Shown: positions 53,002-64,000 of the stretch, piece by piece
Layout of the letters: each line of letters opens with the position of its first letter
Numbering within the stretch: position 1 is the first letter of the stretch
Origin: Phoma sp. XZ068
Taxonomy: Eukaryota > Ascomycota > Dothideomycetes > Pleosporales > Didymellaceae
Reading direction: 5' to 3'
DNA: 64,000 bases
NCBI GenBank assembly: GCA_004835665.1
Contig: RBKR01000002.1
Coordinates: forward strand, 1,860,001-1,924,000
Notes under the pieces: model-generated
Told to the model about the DNA's origin: nothing
Seen by the model: only the letters and a program-made list of their open reading frames with translations
The model's database searches: none
Position numbers and translations under genes: made by a program

Positions 53002-54167
53002 GGCCACAACTTGGGAATAACGGAGAGGGCAGTGCTTTGAAGCCGGCAGCTGCGAGAGTGCTTGTGGTTTGCTGTTCGGTGGTACCTGCCCGAGCGCTGA
53101 GACGTTGACGTGGACGTTGCGGCTGCGCTCGGTGAAACACCCACCCGCTGCCGATAAGCTTATCAGGCCCGCCCCACGCTTGCGGCCGCTAGCATTCACT
53201 CTGGGGTACACAGCACACGTGGGATTGCACCGCATACTGCGTTTTGTCAGCCAAGATTGTGTGCGTAGACTGGACGTGGGGAGTAAACGAACGTCCTTTC
53301 ACGGCCAAACAGTCAAGAAACTATGTCCTGGCGACGTTGAAAGTGTGTGAGTCCAGACGCAGTGGCTTAGGATAATGGATAGTATTAGAGCCAGTCCATA
53401 GGTGGGGCACACGCTTCACGTCATAACCACCGAGTGTGTACATTGCATTATACCACGTCCCGGCGCAAGTTGACTACGCTACCACCGCACCACTCGACCG
53501 CATCACCGCCGTTCAAGCTGCCGCCCTATGCTGTAGTACCTGCAATGCACTGCTTACCTTTCCATGGCATGTTTAGTATGCCATGTACACGGCTCATCGG
53601 TCCTTTTGACGACGGTGCACTCTCTGGCGCCGAACAGCACGGCCCCGGGCTCTCCTTGGTCAGCCTTAGCCGCAAATCGCAGAGCTCCCACATGCCCAGC
53701 GCCCCGTGATCCACGTCTCGCATCCGTGAACCCTGACGATCACCTTTGTCCATCATGCTGCCTTGCCCTCTGCGTCGTGTTTCAACTCGATCGTCACGAT
53801 GCTGCTGCAGGCGGCGAGCATCTGCCTGGATACCGTCTGTCGTGTTCCACAGTGGCAAATCAAAACCCTGACGTCTCGAACGCCACTCGCTTGCATCTAG
53901 GCCTCGGACAAAATGACACCATCGACCGATGGCAATCGGGGGCTCCTGGTCGGCCTGCAAGACCCCTCGGCTGCGGCGCCGCGTGAGCGTGACACGAGAC
54001 GTGACTTTCAGGCTCTCATGCGCGTGGGCTGCACGCGTGCGCAGACAGGCAGCATCCAACGGTTCAAAACGGCCGCTCTGCCGTCGCCGATCGTCGACAA
54101 GGCACCACTGCGCAAGAGCCGTCGACGTGTTTGCTACAACCGCCGGTAGACTGCTGCATCTGCGAGC
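53002..54167. other. Intergenic, 1.17 kb, between Ubc6 and the heme-oxygenase-like gene
   Basis: Divergent promoters. Long frames at 53526-54290 on both strands reflect GC-rich sequence and are rich in Arg/Ser/Cys without motifs, so they are not called. Confidence 0.5.
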
Positions 54168-55354
54168 ATGTTGGAGAGCGCCAACAGACTGCCCGCGTCC
54201 TTGCCAGGCGAGATCAACGCAGCAACACGGTAGGCTCCCCCCGCTCGCTCTGGTCCCACCGAGCACACACTCACCAGGTGCCCAGAACACTGCATACCAA
54301 CCTCAACCGTCTGATCACAAGTCGCCTCCCCCTCGCCCTTCCACCGCACGCGCCCGACTCGACGCTCTACGCAACCGGCCTGCTCCACTTCGCCCACATC
54401 TACCTTACCTTCGAGAGCTTGTGGGCAGACCTAGTTCGCGACCATGCTCGCCCGGCCTCGCCGCCTGAATACACACCCGATCCCGCGCCGTCGAGTCCAA
54501 CAACATCATCACCACTCCTCTCCTACCTCCTAGTAAACCCCTACGACTCGCCTTCCCTCTTCACGTCTACGCTCGGCGCACCCACCCCGCCCTCGCCGCA
54601 GCTTGCCACCTTCCTCTCTACACTGCGTCCCCGAGGCCTACCGCGCTCCGCCCGCCTGAAGCGGGATCTCGAGTACCTACTTGGTGTGCACCCCACCGAC
54701 CTTGAGGTTTTGCTGGCCAAGTACCCTGGCGACAAAGTAGCAGCCTTCTGCACGCACATTCGCAAGAGCGTGCACGAAAAACCATCGACACTAGTGGCCT
54801 ATGCGTGGTGTTTCTACATGGCTGTATTCTCCGGCGGGAGGTGGATAAGAGCTGGACTTCTGAGAGCTGGCCATGGCTTTTGGCCGGCAACGGATGCAGG
54901 TGAAGGAATTGCATTACAGGAGAAGGGACTGAGCTTCTGGCATTTCTCCGGCCCTTATGATGGCGAAGACATCAAAGCTGAGTTCAAGCTCCGACTTGAA
55001 GAAGCGGAACACTTGTTCACAGATGGTGAGAGGGTGGATGTGATCGAGGAGGCAAAGCACATCTTCCAGCTTTGCGCCGAAGTCGTCTTCGAGCTGGATG
55101 ACATGATTGCCACGCCTCAGCTTGCCCCGCAACAGAGTGAGATCCTGGAGGAACAGGCCTCGAAGGAGCCGCCGAGTAAGGAACAGGTCATCATTGACCA
55201 TCCTACTGATCACAGGAACATGTTTGGCTCGGTAAAGTCACTGACTGCGTTGCTCCGACGGCCAGAGGTCACCAGCAGTTTGGTGGCACTAGGGTGTTTG
55301 GTCTGCGTTGCCGTGCTACCGACCTTGGATGTCAAGTTGTTTCAGGACTGGTGA
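54168..55354 (+). CDS. Heme-oxygenase-like membrane protein
   Basis: Fungal heme-oxygenase-like protein with a C-terminal anchor. Exon 1 (54168-54229) and exon 2 (54286-55354) give 376 aa. The junction uses acceptor GTGCCCAG to rebuild EINAATRTLHTNLNRLITSR, which places H24 where heme oxygenases bind heme iron. The fold continues with YATGLLHFAHIYLTFESLW, PRSARLKRDLEYLLG and LVAYAWCFYMAVFSGGRWIR, then GPYDGEDIKAEFKLRLEEAE. A variable linker follows, then a hydrophobic helix (SSLVALGCLVCVAVLP) and LFQDW. Compared with canonical heme oxygenase (about 250-320 aa) it has a long insertion after the first helix (residues about 65-125, Pro/Ser-rich). True heme degradation versus another role of the fold cannot be told from sequence. 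Confidence 0.85.
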
Positions 55355-55689
55355 TGCTCTTTTGTGCGCCTGTATCCGCATAACGTACGGTGGGAACATT
55401 CAGAGGCTTCAGCTCGTGGTTTTGTCGAGAGTCGGTTTGAAGCATGCATGATGAGGAGCGAGATACCCTAGATGCACTTTATAGCTTTGAAGATCTATTC
55501 AGTCAATACAACATACATTTCTGGTCCAACCAATATCGAAATGTCAACACTGGGAGTAGTATCACCTCGCGCTCGCTCGATAAAACCCCCGAGCAGCGAG
55601 GCACGTGCGGCTTACATAAGGCAGTATTCTTTTGCCAATCATCTAGGCGTGAACTGCATCTCCAACTGATCTCATCGAGACAAACAACA
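55355..55689. other. Intergenic, 335 bp
   Basis: Promoter of the TMEM14 gene. No motif stands out. Confidence 0.5.
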
Positions 55690-56126
55690 ATGGCAGAACA
55701 CCCATCTTTTACGCTCGCTGGTCTCCGTAAGCAAGTCGCTGTGTACGGTGTCTCAAGAACAGAACCTTGACAATTGTTGCAGTTTCGGTTGGCGGAACAG
55801 CCGGCTACCTCCGCACACGCTCAACACCTTCCCTCGTCGCAGGTCTCGTGCTCGGTGCCTCATACGGTTACTCTGGTAAGCCTGCCCCAAGAAAGCACTC
55901 TTCAGTAGACATTACTGACATTCTTTCAGGCTACCTCATCAAGGAGAATCGAGACTACGGAACGGAGCTTGCGCTAGGAAACAGCGTGGTTCTACTCGGA
56001 TCTGCGATCCCAAGGATCATCAAAACGGGGGGAAGGGCACCTGTTCCAATCGCACTTGGTGCCACGGGGTTGCTCGCAACTTATTACTACCAAAAGAAGG
56101 TGCGAGAGTTTAGGTACGGTGTGTGA
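55690..56126 (+). CDS. TMEM14 family small membrane protein
   Basis: Three exons (55690-55726, 55783-55875, 55930-56126) give 108 aa. The family spans about 100-115 aa with three or four membrane helices, and members have been linked to mitochondrial porphyrin/heme transport in animals. Visible blocks are LSVGGTAGYLRTRSTPSLVA, GLVLGASYGYSGYLIKEN, ELALGNSVVLLGSAIPRIIK and PVPIALGATGLLATYYYQKK. Each small exon ends in phase 1 with consensus splice sites. It lies next to a heme-oxygenase-like gene in the same orientation. A common heme theme is tempting but unproven. Confidence 0.9.
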
Positions 56127-57095
56127 GCTCATTTGTGACAATGTTACCTGTACGATAGTGTACCCTGTAAAACAATCTCTGTTGGAGTATCACCCTTCTG
56201 GAAGAAGATTCACACTGGGCAGTATTATCACCCTTCCAATTTGTCTTAGTGCGGGAAGTAGCCACGTTGTGAAGCGAGGCCATGAGATGCCGCGACGCCG
56301 ATCACCCATTTACGGATGCGGTCTATGTAGATCACTCGTGAGGACGGGAAGCTTGAGGTCACAACAGTTTGCCCTAGGTGACCACCAAAAACCACCAAAA
56401 ACCACCAACAGTACATTCGATCCTATCTTGAATCCGAAGACAGATGAAATGTAAGCTGAAGGCTAACGCACGGGCTGTGGACAACAACCGCACTGGTTCC
56501 TGAGCTGTGACAGTCGCCATGTTCACGAGTCATGATCAATATGGAGCATTTATAAAGTTCTGACCAGGACTTCGGTGCTAACAATGCTGGGTGAGAGTAC
56601 TTTCCCTTAAGACCCAAGCGTGACTTCGAAAGGATCTAAGTAACTAGAACGTCGCATCACCCTTTGCCCGGAGCTCACAATATTTGACTAGGTCTATCGG
56701 CCAAGGGTGGACCCTATACTCTATATGTCCATGCGATCGACACTTACACCCCCAACTCAAGTCTTTTCGGGCTGCTCGCACGTGTTGAGAGCTACGATTC
56801 GTCCTCGAAACCCGATGAGCTGGGTCTCCGTTCCGTAACTGGCAAAATTGTGGGGGACAAGGTTCGTGGTCAGGGCTGGACAATATCTTTGACTGTACAT
56901 TCTGGATCGTACAGTATGTCTTTACATGGCGAAAGGGGCTTCACTACGCGTCGATCGCGGGTGAAGTCCAGCGTAGAGATATAAGGCTACGGTTTAGTCA
57001 CAATGTACATCACTCAAAGGGATCATTTCGAGTGTGTACGCTGTCGCTCAAATTGGTAGTCACAAGTTTCATTTCCAGCAGGGCAGTCAAAATGA
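56127..57095. other. Intergenic, about 970 bp
   Basis: A short direct repeat ACCACCAAAA occurs three times near 56382-56404. No gene recognised. Confidence 0.5.
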
Positions 57096-58360
57096 TTGGA
57101 CATCGTACCACCGAGCTCATACAGGTAACCGTTCAAGTTTTCCCTACCTCGTACCCAGCTAAGAAAAGTTGATAGGATCGAGATATTCTTCCTGTCCATG
57201 GCATGGATAGCTGTAGTCTTACGGCTGCATGTACGCGCATTCATCGTTAAGGCATTCGGCTGGGATGATGCTTGGATGCTGTTCGCTCAACTAAAACACA
57301 CCATGAATTCGACGTGCGCTATTGGAGGTGCACTTACCGGGACTGGTAGGCTCGTGAAAGATCTCACGCCTCGTAGTATGATGATAGCGCTTAGGGTACG
57401 TTGAACGTCTCTACACTTCTGACAAAAGCCAAACTTACGCTGATTTCTTTCTCTTCCAGTTCTGGTGGATCTGTTATTTCTCATACTGCCTGATAATGAT
57501 TGGTGCCAAAGTGTCTCTTGGCCTTTCGCTTCTCCGCTACATGCCCATCACCCAACATTTATACCGTTGTATCACTCACATTGTCATCTATACAAGTGTC
57601 GTCATGGGCTTCATTTATGGCCTAATCGCATAATTCCAGTGCAAGCCTGTCCAATACTTCTGGACACGAGCACTCGGCGAGACAGGTAGATGCATTAGCA
57701 TGGACGTCATCATAGCCTTCACGTATGTAATGTCTGCTATATTCGCAGCTTGCGACTTTAGCTTCGCAATACTTCCGATATTCCTCATCAAAGGCTTGAA
57801 CATGAGCCGGAACTCGAAGATTGCTCTTATTCCTATTCTCAGTATGGCATGTATGTGAGTAAACAGGCCTTCCTCAAATTTATGTCGCTTACTGATGGTT
57901 TCCCCAGCGCAAGCGCAGCAGTTATTGTGCGCCTAGCGTACGTCCCGACCTTCAGAGACCTTGAATTTCTCTACGCCAAAGTCCCCATCGCCATCTGGTC
58001 CGAGGTTGAGATGAGCTTGGCATTACTGCTGGATCTCTACCCAACTTGCGTCCATTATACCGGGTCGCCGCCAAGAAGTTCAGCTGGAAGTCTAGCTTCT
58101 TTAGCACACGCAGATCGTACAAGTCAACGGACGCTGACCATAGATCCGAAGCTACGACAGCAATTGGCAGGGTTGCTACGAGCAGGAAGGAGTCAGGATG
58201 CACTTCATGCTGCGAATCTGAGCGCAAGATAGTGAACGTAGGAAGAGAGCAATTCGTGCTTGATGATCATAGTCCCATGCCTATAACAAGGGCTACTTTT
58301 ATGGGCATTACCAAGGTCACAAATGTTCAGGTCGACTATGATGATGGCACAAAGCTGTAG
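57096..58360 (+). pseudogene. Decayed Pth11-like rhodopsin-type receptor gene
   Basis: Remnant of a third receptor, without a CFEM domain in the part seen. Recognisable exons are 57096-57124, 57176-57395, 57460-57854 and 57908 onward. They carry family blocks RIEIFFLSMAWIAVVLRLHV, AFGWDDAWMLFA, YGxGRLVKDL-like GTGRLVKDL, ISLGLSLLRY-like VSLGLSLLRYMPI, FQCKPVQYFW and LAYVPTFRDLEFLYAKVPIA. Two lesions are seen. A TAA at 57631-57633 sits just before FQCKPV, inside a conserved helix. A one-base loss near 58019 shifts the frame so that ITAGSLPNLRPLYRVAAKKF continues in another frame to 58360. No start codon is evident, since the first exon frame meets a stop at 57093. A cryptic 42-bp intron (donor AGT|GTCGTC at about 57612) could remove the stop but also a conserved helix end. 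Confidence 0.72.
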
Positions 58361-60056
58361 CTTATTCCCACCACATATTTTGTCCTGAAATAGTCTAGGG
58401 TCGACGGAGATTTTTTTATTTCCCGTACATTGATGTATTGCGGCGTCTTCTGCAGCACTTGAACGACTTCACAATCAACTTGATTATCGGCACGCTGATT
58501 GAATTCGATACCGAATAGCCCCACAAAGTTAAAACCACGTAAAGCATATACCAGCTGTAGACATCAGAGGGTTAATGTGCTTCAGCGCTACTTTATGGCG
58601 CGTTCCCATTTAGGGATGTGAGCAACCGTGTCCTCACTTTATTGACGTCGTGAAGAGATTTTATCGTTCCGCCAACTTATCCCGGTCCTCGAATGAGGCC
58701 GTTCACTGTCAGCTGTCCATTAGGATGACATGGTGGAAGGAGGCTTCCGAAAGTGGATAGGCACCGCCGACCATCACAACACTCTTAAAATATCCTACCG
58801 AGCTCAAGTTCAGTAATATGTGTCCCGGATGGCCTTTTTCTTTCTGAATATCGGTAGGTGCAAGATCCATGTGGTTTCCATTTATGTTTGTACGGGGCCT
58901 GCGGTTTTACAATCCTTAGGTAGGCACCACCAGCAGCCGACATAGCTCGTGTGCAGGTAGCGGTTGCAAAACATCTAAGTACATTGATGCCATAAGCCTC
59001 CAAATGCATAATTACTCTTGGTGGGATACGTCAAGAACGCTGGGGGTGTCTGTCTCTCTATTGGTGGATCATTTTCACATCGCACTTGCACAGCAGGCAC
59101 GTGCAGGTGCGCATGGCTGTCAAAGCAACGCGCATATGCGGATCCAGGTGATGACAGTGCCTGCTGCACCAAGTGACGTGCGAAGTCTTGCCAAATCTTA
59201 CAAACCTCCAGTTCACGAGCGTTCTATTGGTGGATCTTCCAAATGCGCAACTCTTGGCCTTCTCCATACCCCAGACGCCACCCCGGACACTAAACATGGG
59301 GAACAGGGATAATTATTATTTCTCTGGTGCTATGGGTAGAGAGTAACGTGCACCCGTAAAGTACTAATGTGCACCCCAGTAGCTCGATCTCGTGTACATA
59401 GGTAGCTGGCTGTAACCAAGTCGAGCTCTCAGCCAGAGACACCAGCTGTCCTGTGATATACTGTACGATATACTGGACCTAAAACCTGAGAGTGTTGCCG
59501 CAGAGATAGAGAAACAGATGGCGTCTTATAGTTATTTGGCGTCTTATAGTTATTATCTCGACTTAGTCTTTGACCCCCCTCCCCTCTTAAATCCTGCTTA
59601 GCAGATGAACAGTATTCTACAACCAATGCCCCCCTGCCAAGCTAGTAGCAGTAACAGTGATAACAAAGAGATAATAATCAGGTCAAAAATGACAACAATA
59701 ACACTAGTAGTCGATAGATAACACGCTGTTGACGCGTGGCTAGAGAGGTATAGAGTATTCTGAATAATGAATTAAGTGTTGATCATCTTAGGTGCATATA
59801 CCCTTGCTTATTGTGGTAAAGTTAACCGCTGCTGTGCTCCGTCTTCTCTGCCCCGAACGCCACCACTGTCAAGTTGCATACCTCGGGGCAAGTGCACATC
59901 TGGCAGACATGTCCGCGGCGACCATTTGTGATGGTGAATAAGTTTGGCGCTACGCGTGCCCACTTGAAAAGTTAAAGTACTCAAGGTCCCCAGACCCGGG
60001 TTTCTGTCTCTGTCCAACACAATTCCAGAATCATTTTCACCGCTTTGCTAGACGGC
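58361..60056. other. Intergenic, 1.7 kb, no supported gene
   Basis: Contains a 17-bp direct duplication GGCGTCTTATAGTTATT at 59520-59553 and some AT-rich patches. No protein family recognised. Confidence 0.5.
59520..59553. repeat. 17-bp direct duplication
   Basis: GGCGTCTTATAGTTATT occurs twice head to tail. No gene context. Confidence 0.7.
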
Positions 60057-61824
60057 ATGATGTGGACTCGTTTGCTTACTCTATGCTGCGGTCTAACGCT
60101 CACCACTGCGGCAATTCAACAACCCATTGTCAAGTCGCAGGCCGGCATATTTCATGGGCGTTACCTTCCCGAGTTCGAGCAAGATCTTTACCTAGGTATT
60201 AAGTATGCGCCCAAACCCGTGCGATTCACTCCCGCCAAAATAAACAAAGATTCACCGAAGACGGTTTTTAATGTCACTCAGTACGGTGTTGATTGTACAG
60301 GGTACGGCTCAGATACTACCAGGCTGGTCAAAGAAGGTTGGACGAAAATTGGCGAAGATTGCTTGCATCTCAATATTGTAAAACCAAGGACGAAGCAAAG
60401 GGACCTGCCAGTACTGTTGTGGATTTATGGTGGCGGGTGGCAGCAAGGCGCTACGAGCGACCCAAGGTAAGAATACCGCTTGCAGTATATTCATTTCACA
60501 GAGTATTGACACTCCCTTAGGTACAACTTGAGCTACGTTGTCGAGCAGTCGGTGCTAAACAACAAACCCGTCATAGGCATCTCTATTAACTACCGCATGG
60601 CTGCCTTTGGTTTCATCTCAAGTGACGAAGTCAACGCCGAAGGTGCACAGAACCTAGGCCTTCGCGACCAACGCCTCGCTATGCAATGGGTCAATAAGCA
60701 TATCTCTTCGTTCGGTGGCGACCCGACAAAGGTCACTATCTGGGGTGAAAGCGCAGGTGCATATTCAGTTGGTGACCACATTGCCGCATACAACGGCGAA
60801 AACGATGGTCTCTTTCGTGCTGCTATACTCGAGAGTGGTGGTGCGGTCGGCGCGCCGTTGAACGGGACAGATTGGTACCAAGGGATGTACAAAAACCTCG
60901 CTGCCTCGGTCGGCTGCGTAAATTCTACGAACACCCTTCAGTGCCTGCGTCAAGTTCCGTACGAAAAGATTGCGCCATACGGATACGTGGGCCTTGAATG
61001 GTTCCATGTCATTGATGGCTCCTTCATTCCTCGCTATGGTCAACAGTCCCTGCTAAATGGACAATTTGCAAAGATCCCTTTGATTCTGGGCACGAATACG
61101 GATGAAGGTTTTGGTGTGAATGGGGTGAACACGGATGCGCAAGCTATTGAGCAATTACTCACTTCGAAACGATGGAATATTGACGAAGAGCAAGCTCGCC
61201 GCCTACTTGAGCTCTACCCCAACGATCCCACTTTGGGACAGCCGTATGGTTGGGGCAACAGAACATGGCCAGAAAATGGGCTGCAATACAAAAGGTATCA
61301 AAGCATCGCCACCGACTTAACGATGTATGCCCCGAGGAGACTTTTGGCAGAGAAGATGAGCAACTACGTAAAGCAAGTCTATTCTTACAGGTGGGACGCG
61401 CCGAAGTTCAATACTACACCGACTGTTATCGGTGTCAACCACTTTTCCGAGGTTCGTATACAGTATTAGCAGCTTGTAAGTTACTGTTACTGACCTGTGC
61501 AGATCCCATTTGTGTTTGGCAATACTGAGCAACAGATCACACCGCTTGGGAATGATACTGCCAACTTGCGACTCTCAAATTTGATAATCAGAATGTGGAC
61601 ATCTTTCGCATACGATCTGGATCCAAATGGTCATGGTAGTACGTTATATATTGTCCTATCGTAAAAAGCCTAAACTAATACATAGTACAGTCTCAAACAT
61701 TAGCAGTTGGCCGCAGTATAGCAATAGCACGTCAAACTTTGTCTTTCGAGTAGACCAAAGCTATATAGAAAAGGACAATAGTAGAGCTATAGGAGTTAAG
61801 TTTATTAATACTATAGTAAGATAG
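60057..61824 (+). CDS. Secreted type B carboxylesterase
   Basis: Four exons (60057-60466, 60521-61451, 61503-61635, 61691-61824) give 535 aa, a usual length. The signal peptide is MMWTRLLTLCCGLTLTTAA. EDCLHLNIVKP and LLWIYGGGWQQGA form the oxyanion region. SINYRMAAFGFISSDEV leads to the nucleophile S214 in VTIWGESAGAYSVG. LGTNTDEGFGVNG holds the acidic residue. The catalytic His is in VNHFSEIPFVFGN, rebuilt exactly across intron 3, where HG/HxxE is usual. The last exon (SYIEKDNSRAIGVKFINTIV) ends normally but already lies in sequence drifting to the AT-rich style of the following block, with many A/T third positions. It shares the fold with the partial esterase at 1-795, but the two are clearly diverged. 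Confidence 0.92.
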
Positions 61825-64000
61825 TAAATAATATTAAAAAAAGATAATATATTTTATAAGTAAGTACTATACCTAAGTAAGTACTATACTCTTACTATAA
61901 AGATACTTATATAATAATAATATACAATATTTTAACTATAATAAGCTTCTAAAATATTTTATAAATAAGCTACTTACAAAGTAAACTATTTACTTTTACT
62001 AAGCCTCTACTTTATAATTATAAAAAGTAAACTACTAAAGGTAATATACCTTATAGGTAAGAGAATTACTAAGTAAGAGAATTACTTTTACTAAGCCTCT
62101 ACTAAACTTTACTCTATTATAGCCTAAAATACTATACTTTAGCACTATAAGGTATAGTACAGCGTAGAATATTATTTAGAAACTACTTCTATATCTTACT
62201 TATATATTTATATATTATATCTAGTCTTATTATACTATCTATAGTATTATTAGAAAGGCTTACCTACTTTAGTATATACCTACTTCTTTACCTTCTTTCT
62301 ATTACTATATGCCCTAAACTTCTTTAAAGTAGTTAATTACTACTTATTCTTAACTATTAGAGTTACTTCTACCTTAACTTACTTTTTTTTATATAATTTA
62401 TATTATATAGTAGCCTTATTAGCTACTTAAAGCTTAGTAATTTCCTATTATACTAATACTAGCTTATATATAATAATAGCTACCCTCTTTAAGACCTTCT
62501 TAAACACTTTAACTAGAGATATTAGTAAGCTATTTATATACCTCTAAATCTTTATCTTTATAAGTATTAATTATAACCTAAATTCTAGAGTATTACTTAA
62601 AGTTTATAACTACTAGAGCTTATTATTTATAGAGAGTAGTAGTAATAGAGTATATAGCTTTATATTAAGGCTACTTATAACCTATTCTAGGTTAAATAGA
62701 ACTAGTCTAGCGCCTTAGAACTCTCTCTAGATATTACTAGAAGTAATTATAGTATTATAGGTATATATAAAGTATAGTAGGAACTTAGTCTTTATAATAT
62801 AGTTAATCTAATTATATATAAGTATTTTAGCTTAGTGCCTATATACCTTCTTTAAAGTAGTAAAATAACTTATATTAAGAGGCTATATAAGGTATAATAA
62901 GTAAAGAAGTAAATAAAAAGTAATTATCTTATTATCTTTATAGTATTACTAGAATTTAAGAGAGTTATAGCTCTTATAACTATTAATAATAAGTAAATAG
63001 TAGCTACTAATAGTATACTACTTTATATACCTATTAAAGTACTTTATCTAGTCTAGACTAAGCTATTAAGGTTATAAACTAAGCAAAGCTTATAAATACT
63101 TCTAAGGTTAGTTCTCTAGGATAAGTACTAGTATAGAAGAGGTTAGTATAGATACCTAGTAAAACACTATAACAACTATAGGGGTTAATAATAAGTAGTA
63201 TAGATAGTTAATCTGTCTAGCTTAAGAGTTAAGTTAAGTTCTAATAACAAAGTTAATTAACAAGGTTAAATATAATACTATAAGAGCAGTGTTCCTAATT
63301 ACTATATACTAAGAAGTGTCCTATATTTCTTATAATATCCTATAAAGTCCTATAGAAGGCCCTATAGTTTCTATAAGTAGTTTATAGTTTCTATAGGATA
63401 TATATATAGTATCTTATACTATCTTATACTCTTAGTATAGTTTGTTTCTATAGGATTATAGGATGTTATATAGTCTTCTTAGCCCTATACTGTTAATCTA
63501 TAACTATAACTTTGTTATACTATACTTCTTCCTCTAAGATTATAATACTATCCTCCTCCTTTATAGTTTATATTCTTATAAACTAATAAATAGTTTCCTA
63601 AAGTACCTAAGCTTAATATATAACAGGAACCTAAATTAATAATATTAGATATCTTGCTATAGTTGCCTGCAAGTACTATATAAAGAAGAACTTACCTTAT
63701 AAGATATCTTTATTATATAAGAAGTATAGGAATTATAAATATAATAGAATAAAGAAGTATAAGCCTGTAGAATTACCTATTCCTAACTTTTCTAAAATTA
63801 ATAATAAGATATTATATCTAGAAGAAATAGAAGATAAGGCTACTAAAGCTAAGGAAGCTGCAATAGCTGCCTTATAGGCTGCTTATACTAAATTAAACTA
63901 GGTATATAAATAAAAGAAATTCTTAAAGTATTATAAATAGTAATAGTTTAATATAAGTGCTTAGTTTATTAAGGATATAGAGCACCTAGAGCAATAGAAG
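61780..64000. repeat. AT-rich, CpG-depleted RIP-type block
   Basis: From about 61780 to the window edge the sequence is dominated by TA, AT and CT steps. By eye I find only two CpG dinucleotides in the main part (about 62163 and 62711), and few CpA. Reading frames are full of stops. Loss of CpA/CpG with excess TpA is the known signature of repeat-induced point mutation, so this is probably inactivated repeat DNA. Short local repeats occur, for example TAAGTAAGTACTATAC twice near 61858-61890, and TTTCTATAGG/CCTATAG palindromic stretches at about 63320-63470. No intact gene. Confidence 0.85.
63640..64000 (+). mobile_element. RIP-mutated remnant of a transposon-type reading frame (runs off the edge)
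   Basis: One frame still reads KPVELPIPNFSKINNKILYL, then EEIEDKATKAKEAAIAAL, stop, AAYTKLN, and later KKFLKYYK and IEHLEQ, with stops where Arg/Gln codons would be expected. This pattern (an acidic-to-Ala helix, KQKKFL-like, LEELEE-like ending) resembles a repeated coiled-coil ORF that I associate with fungal transposable elements. The stops fit C-to-T change of CGA/CAA codons. The identification is from pattern memory, and the element class is unknown. Confidence 0.45.

Noticed and set aside
53526..54290. 254-codon minus-strand frame and overlapping plus-strand frames
   Set aside because: GC-rich spacer. Arg/Ser/Cys composition, no motif, and the right end overlaps exon 1 of the heme-oxygenase-like gene.
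1..64000. tRNA, rRNA and CRISPR features
   Set aside because: Looked for TpsiC-like boxes (GGTTCGA-type) and regularly spaced repeats. The few partial matches, such as GATTCGACTCC near 2144, lack a cloverleaf context, and CRISPR arrays are not expected in a fungal nucleus.

Overview
The window looks like nuclear DNA of a filamentous ascomycete, probably a Dothideomycete. The genes are close together and on both strands. Their introns are short (mostly 40-60 bp) with GT...CTAAC...AG signals. Fungus-specific families are present (CFEM receptors, a siderophore transporter, GH131, Atg16), and an AT-rich block at the right edge has the look of repeat-induced point mutation (RIP). The class is inferred from overall style, not from a marker gene. 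I rebuilt exon structures by hand by matching splice sites to conserved protein reading frames. In every spliced model that is complete in the window, the exon lengths sum to a multiple of three.

Left part (1-8.1 kb): the 5' part of a secreted carboxylesterase cut by the window edge, a class I glutamine-amidotransferase-like protein, a siderophore-iron transporter of the major facilitator superfamily (MFS), and a gene whose N-terminus resembles the meiotic double-strand-break factor Mei4.

Housekeeping core (8.5-27.5 kb): mitochondrial ribosomal proteins mL38 and uL4m diverge from a 158-bp promoter. Then follow a secreted GMC oxidoreductase, a CFEM-domain receptor, a secreted heme-thiolate peroxidase, mitochondrial initiation factor IF3 divergent from ATG16, COP9 subunit CSN5, a type I Hsp40 (Xdj1-like) and mitochondrial glutamyl-tRNA synthetase. 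Four of these genes serve mitochondrial translation. Several gene ends here carry tandem duplications, including a 13-bp minisatellite that starts on the ATG16 stop codon.

Secretome-rich part (28-50.5 kb): a small cysteine-rich secreted protein, a GH3 glycosidase, a single-pass membrane protein with a Cys-rich ectodomain, a CE4 polysaccharide deacetylase with three N-terminal beta-rich modules, a DUF427 protein, a GT31-like glycosyltransferase, a GH131 glucanase and a second CFEM receptor. Between them lie a coiled-coil zinc-finger protein and a hypothetical protein. The set suggests a plant- or debris-associated fungus that senses surfaces and attacks cell walls.

Right part (52-64 kb): Ubc6, a heme-oxygenase-like membrane protein, a TMEM14-family protein, a decayed Pth11-like receptor (one in-frame stop and one frameshift) and a second secreted carboxylesterase. 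The last exon of that esterase runs into a roughly 2.2-kb AT-rich, CpG-poor block containing a mutated transposon-type reading frame. No tRNA, rRNA or CRISPR features were found.
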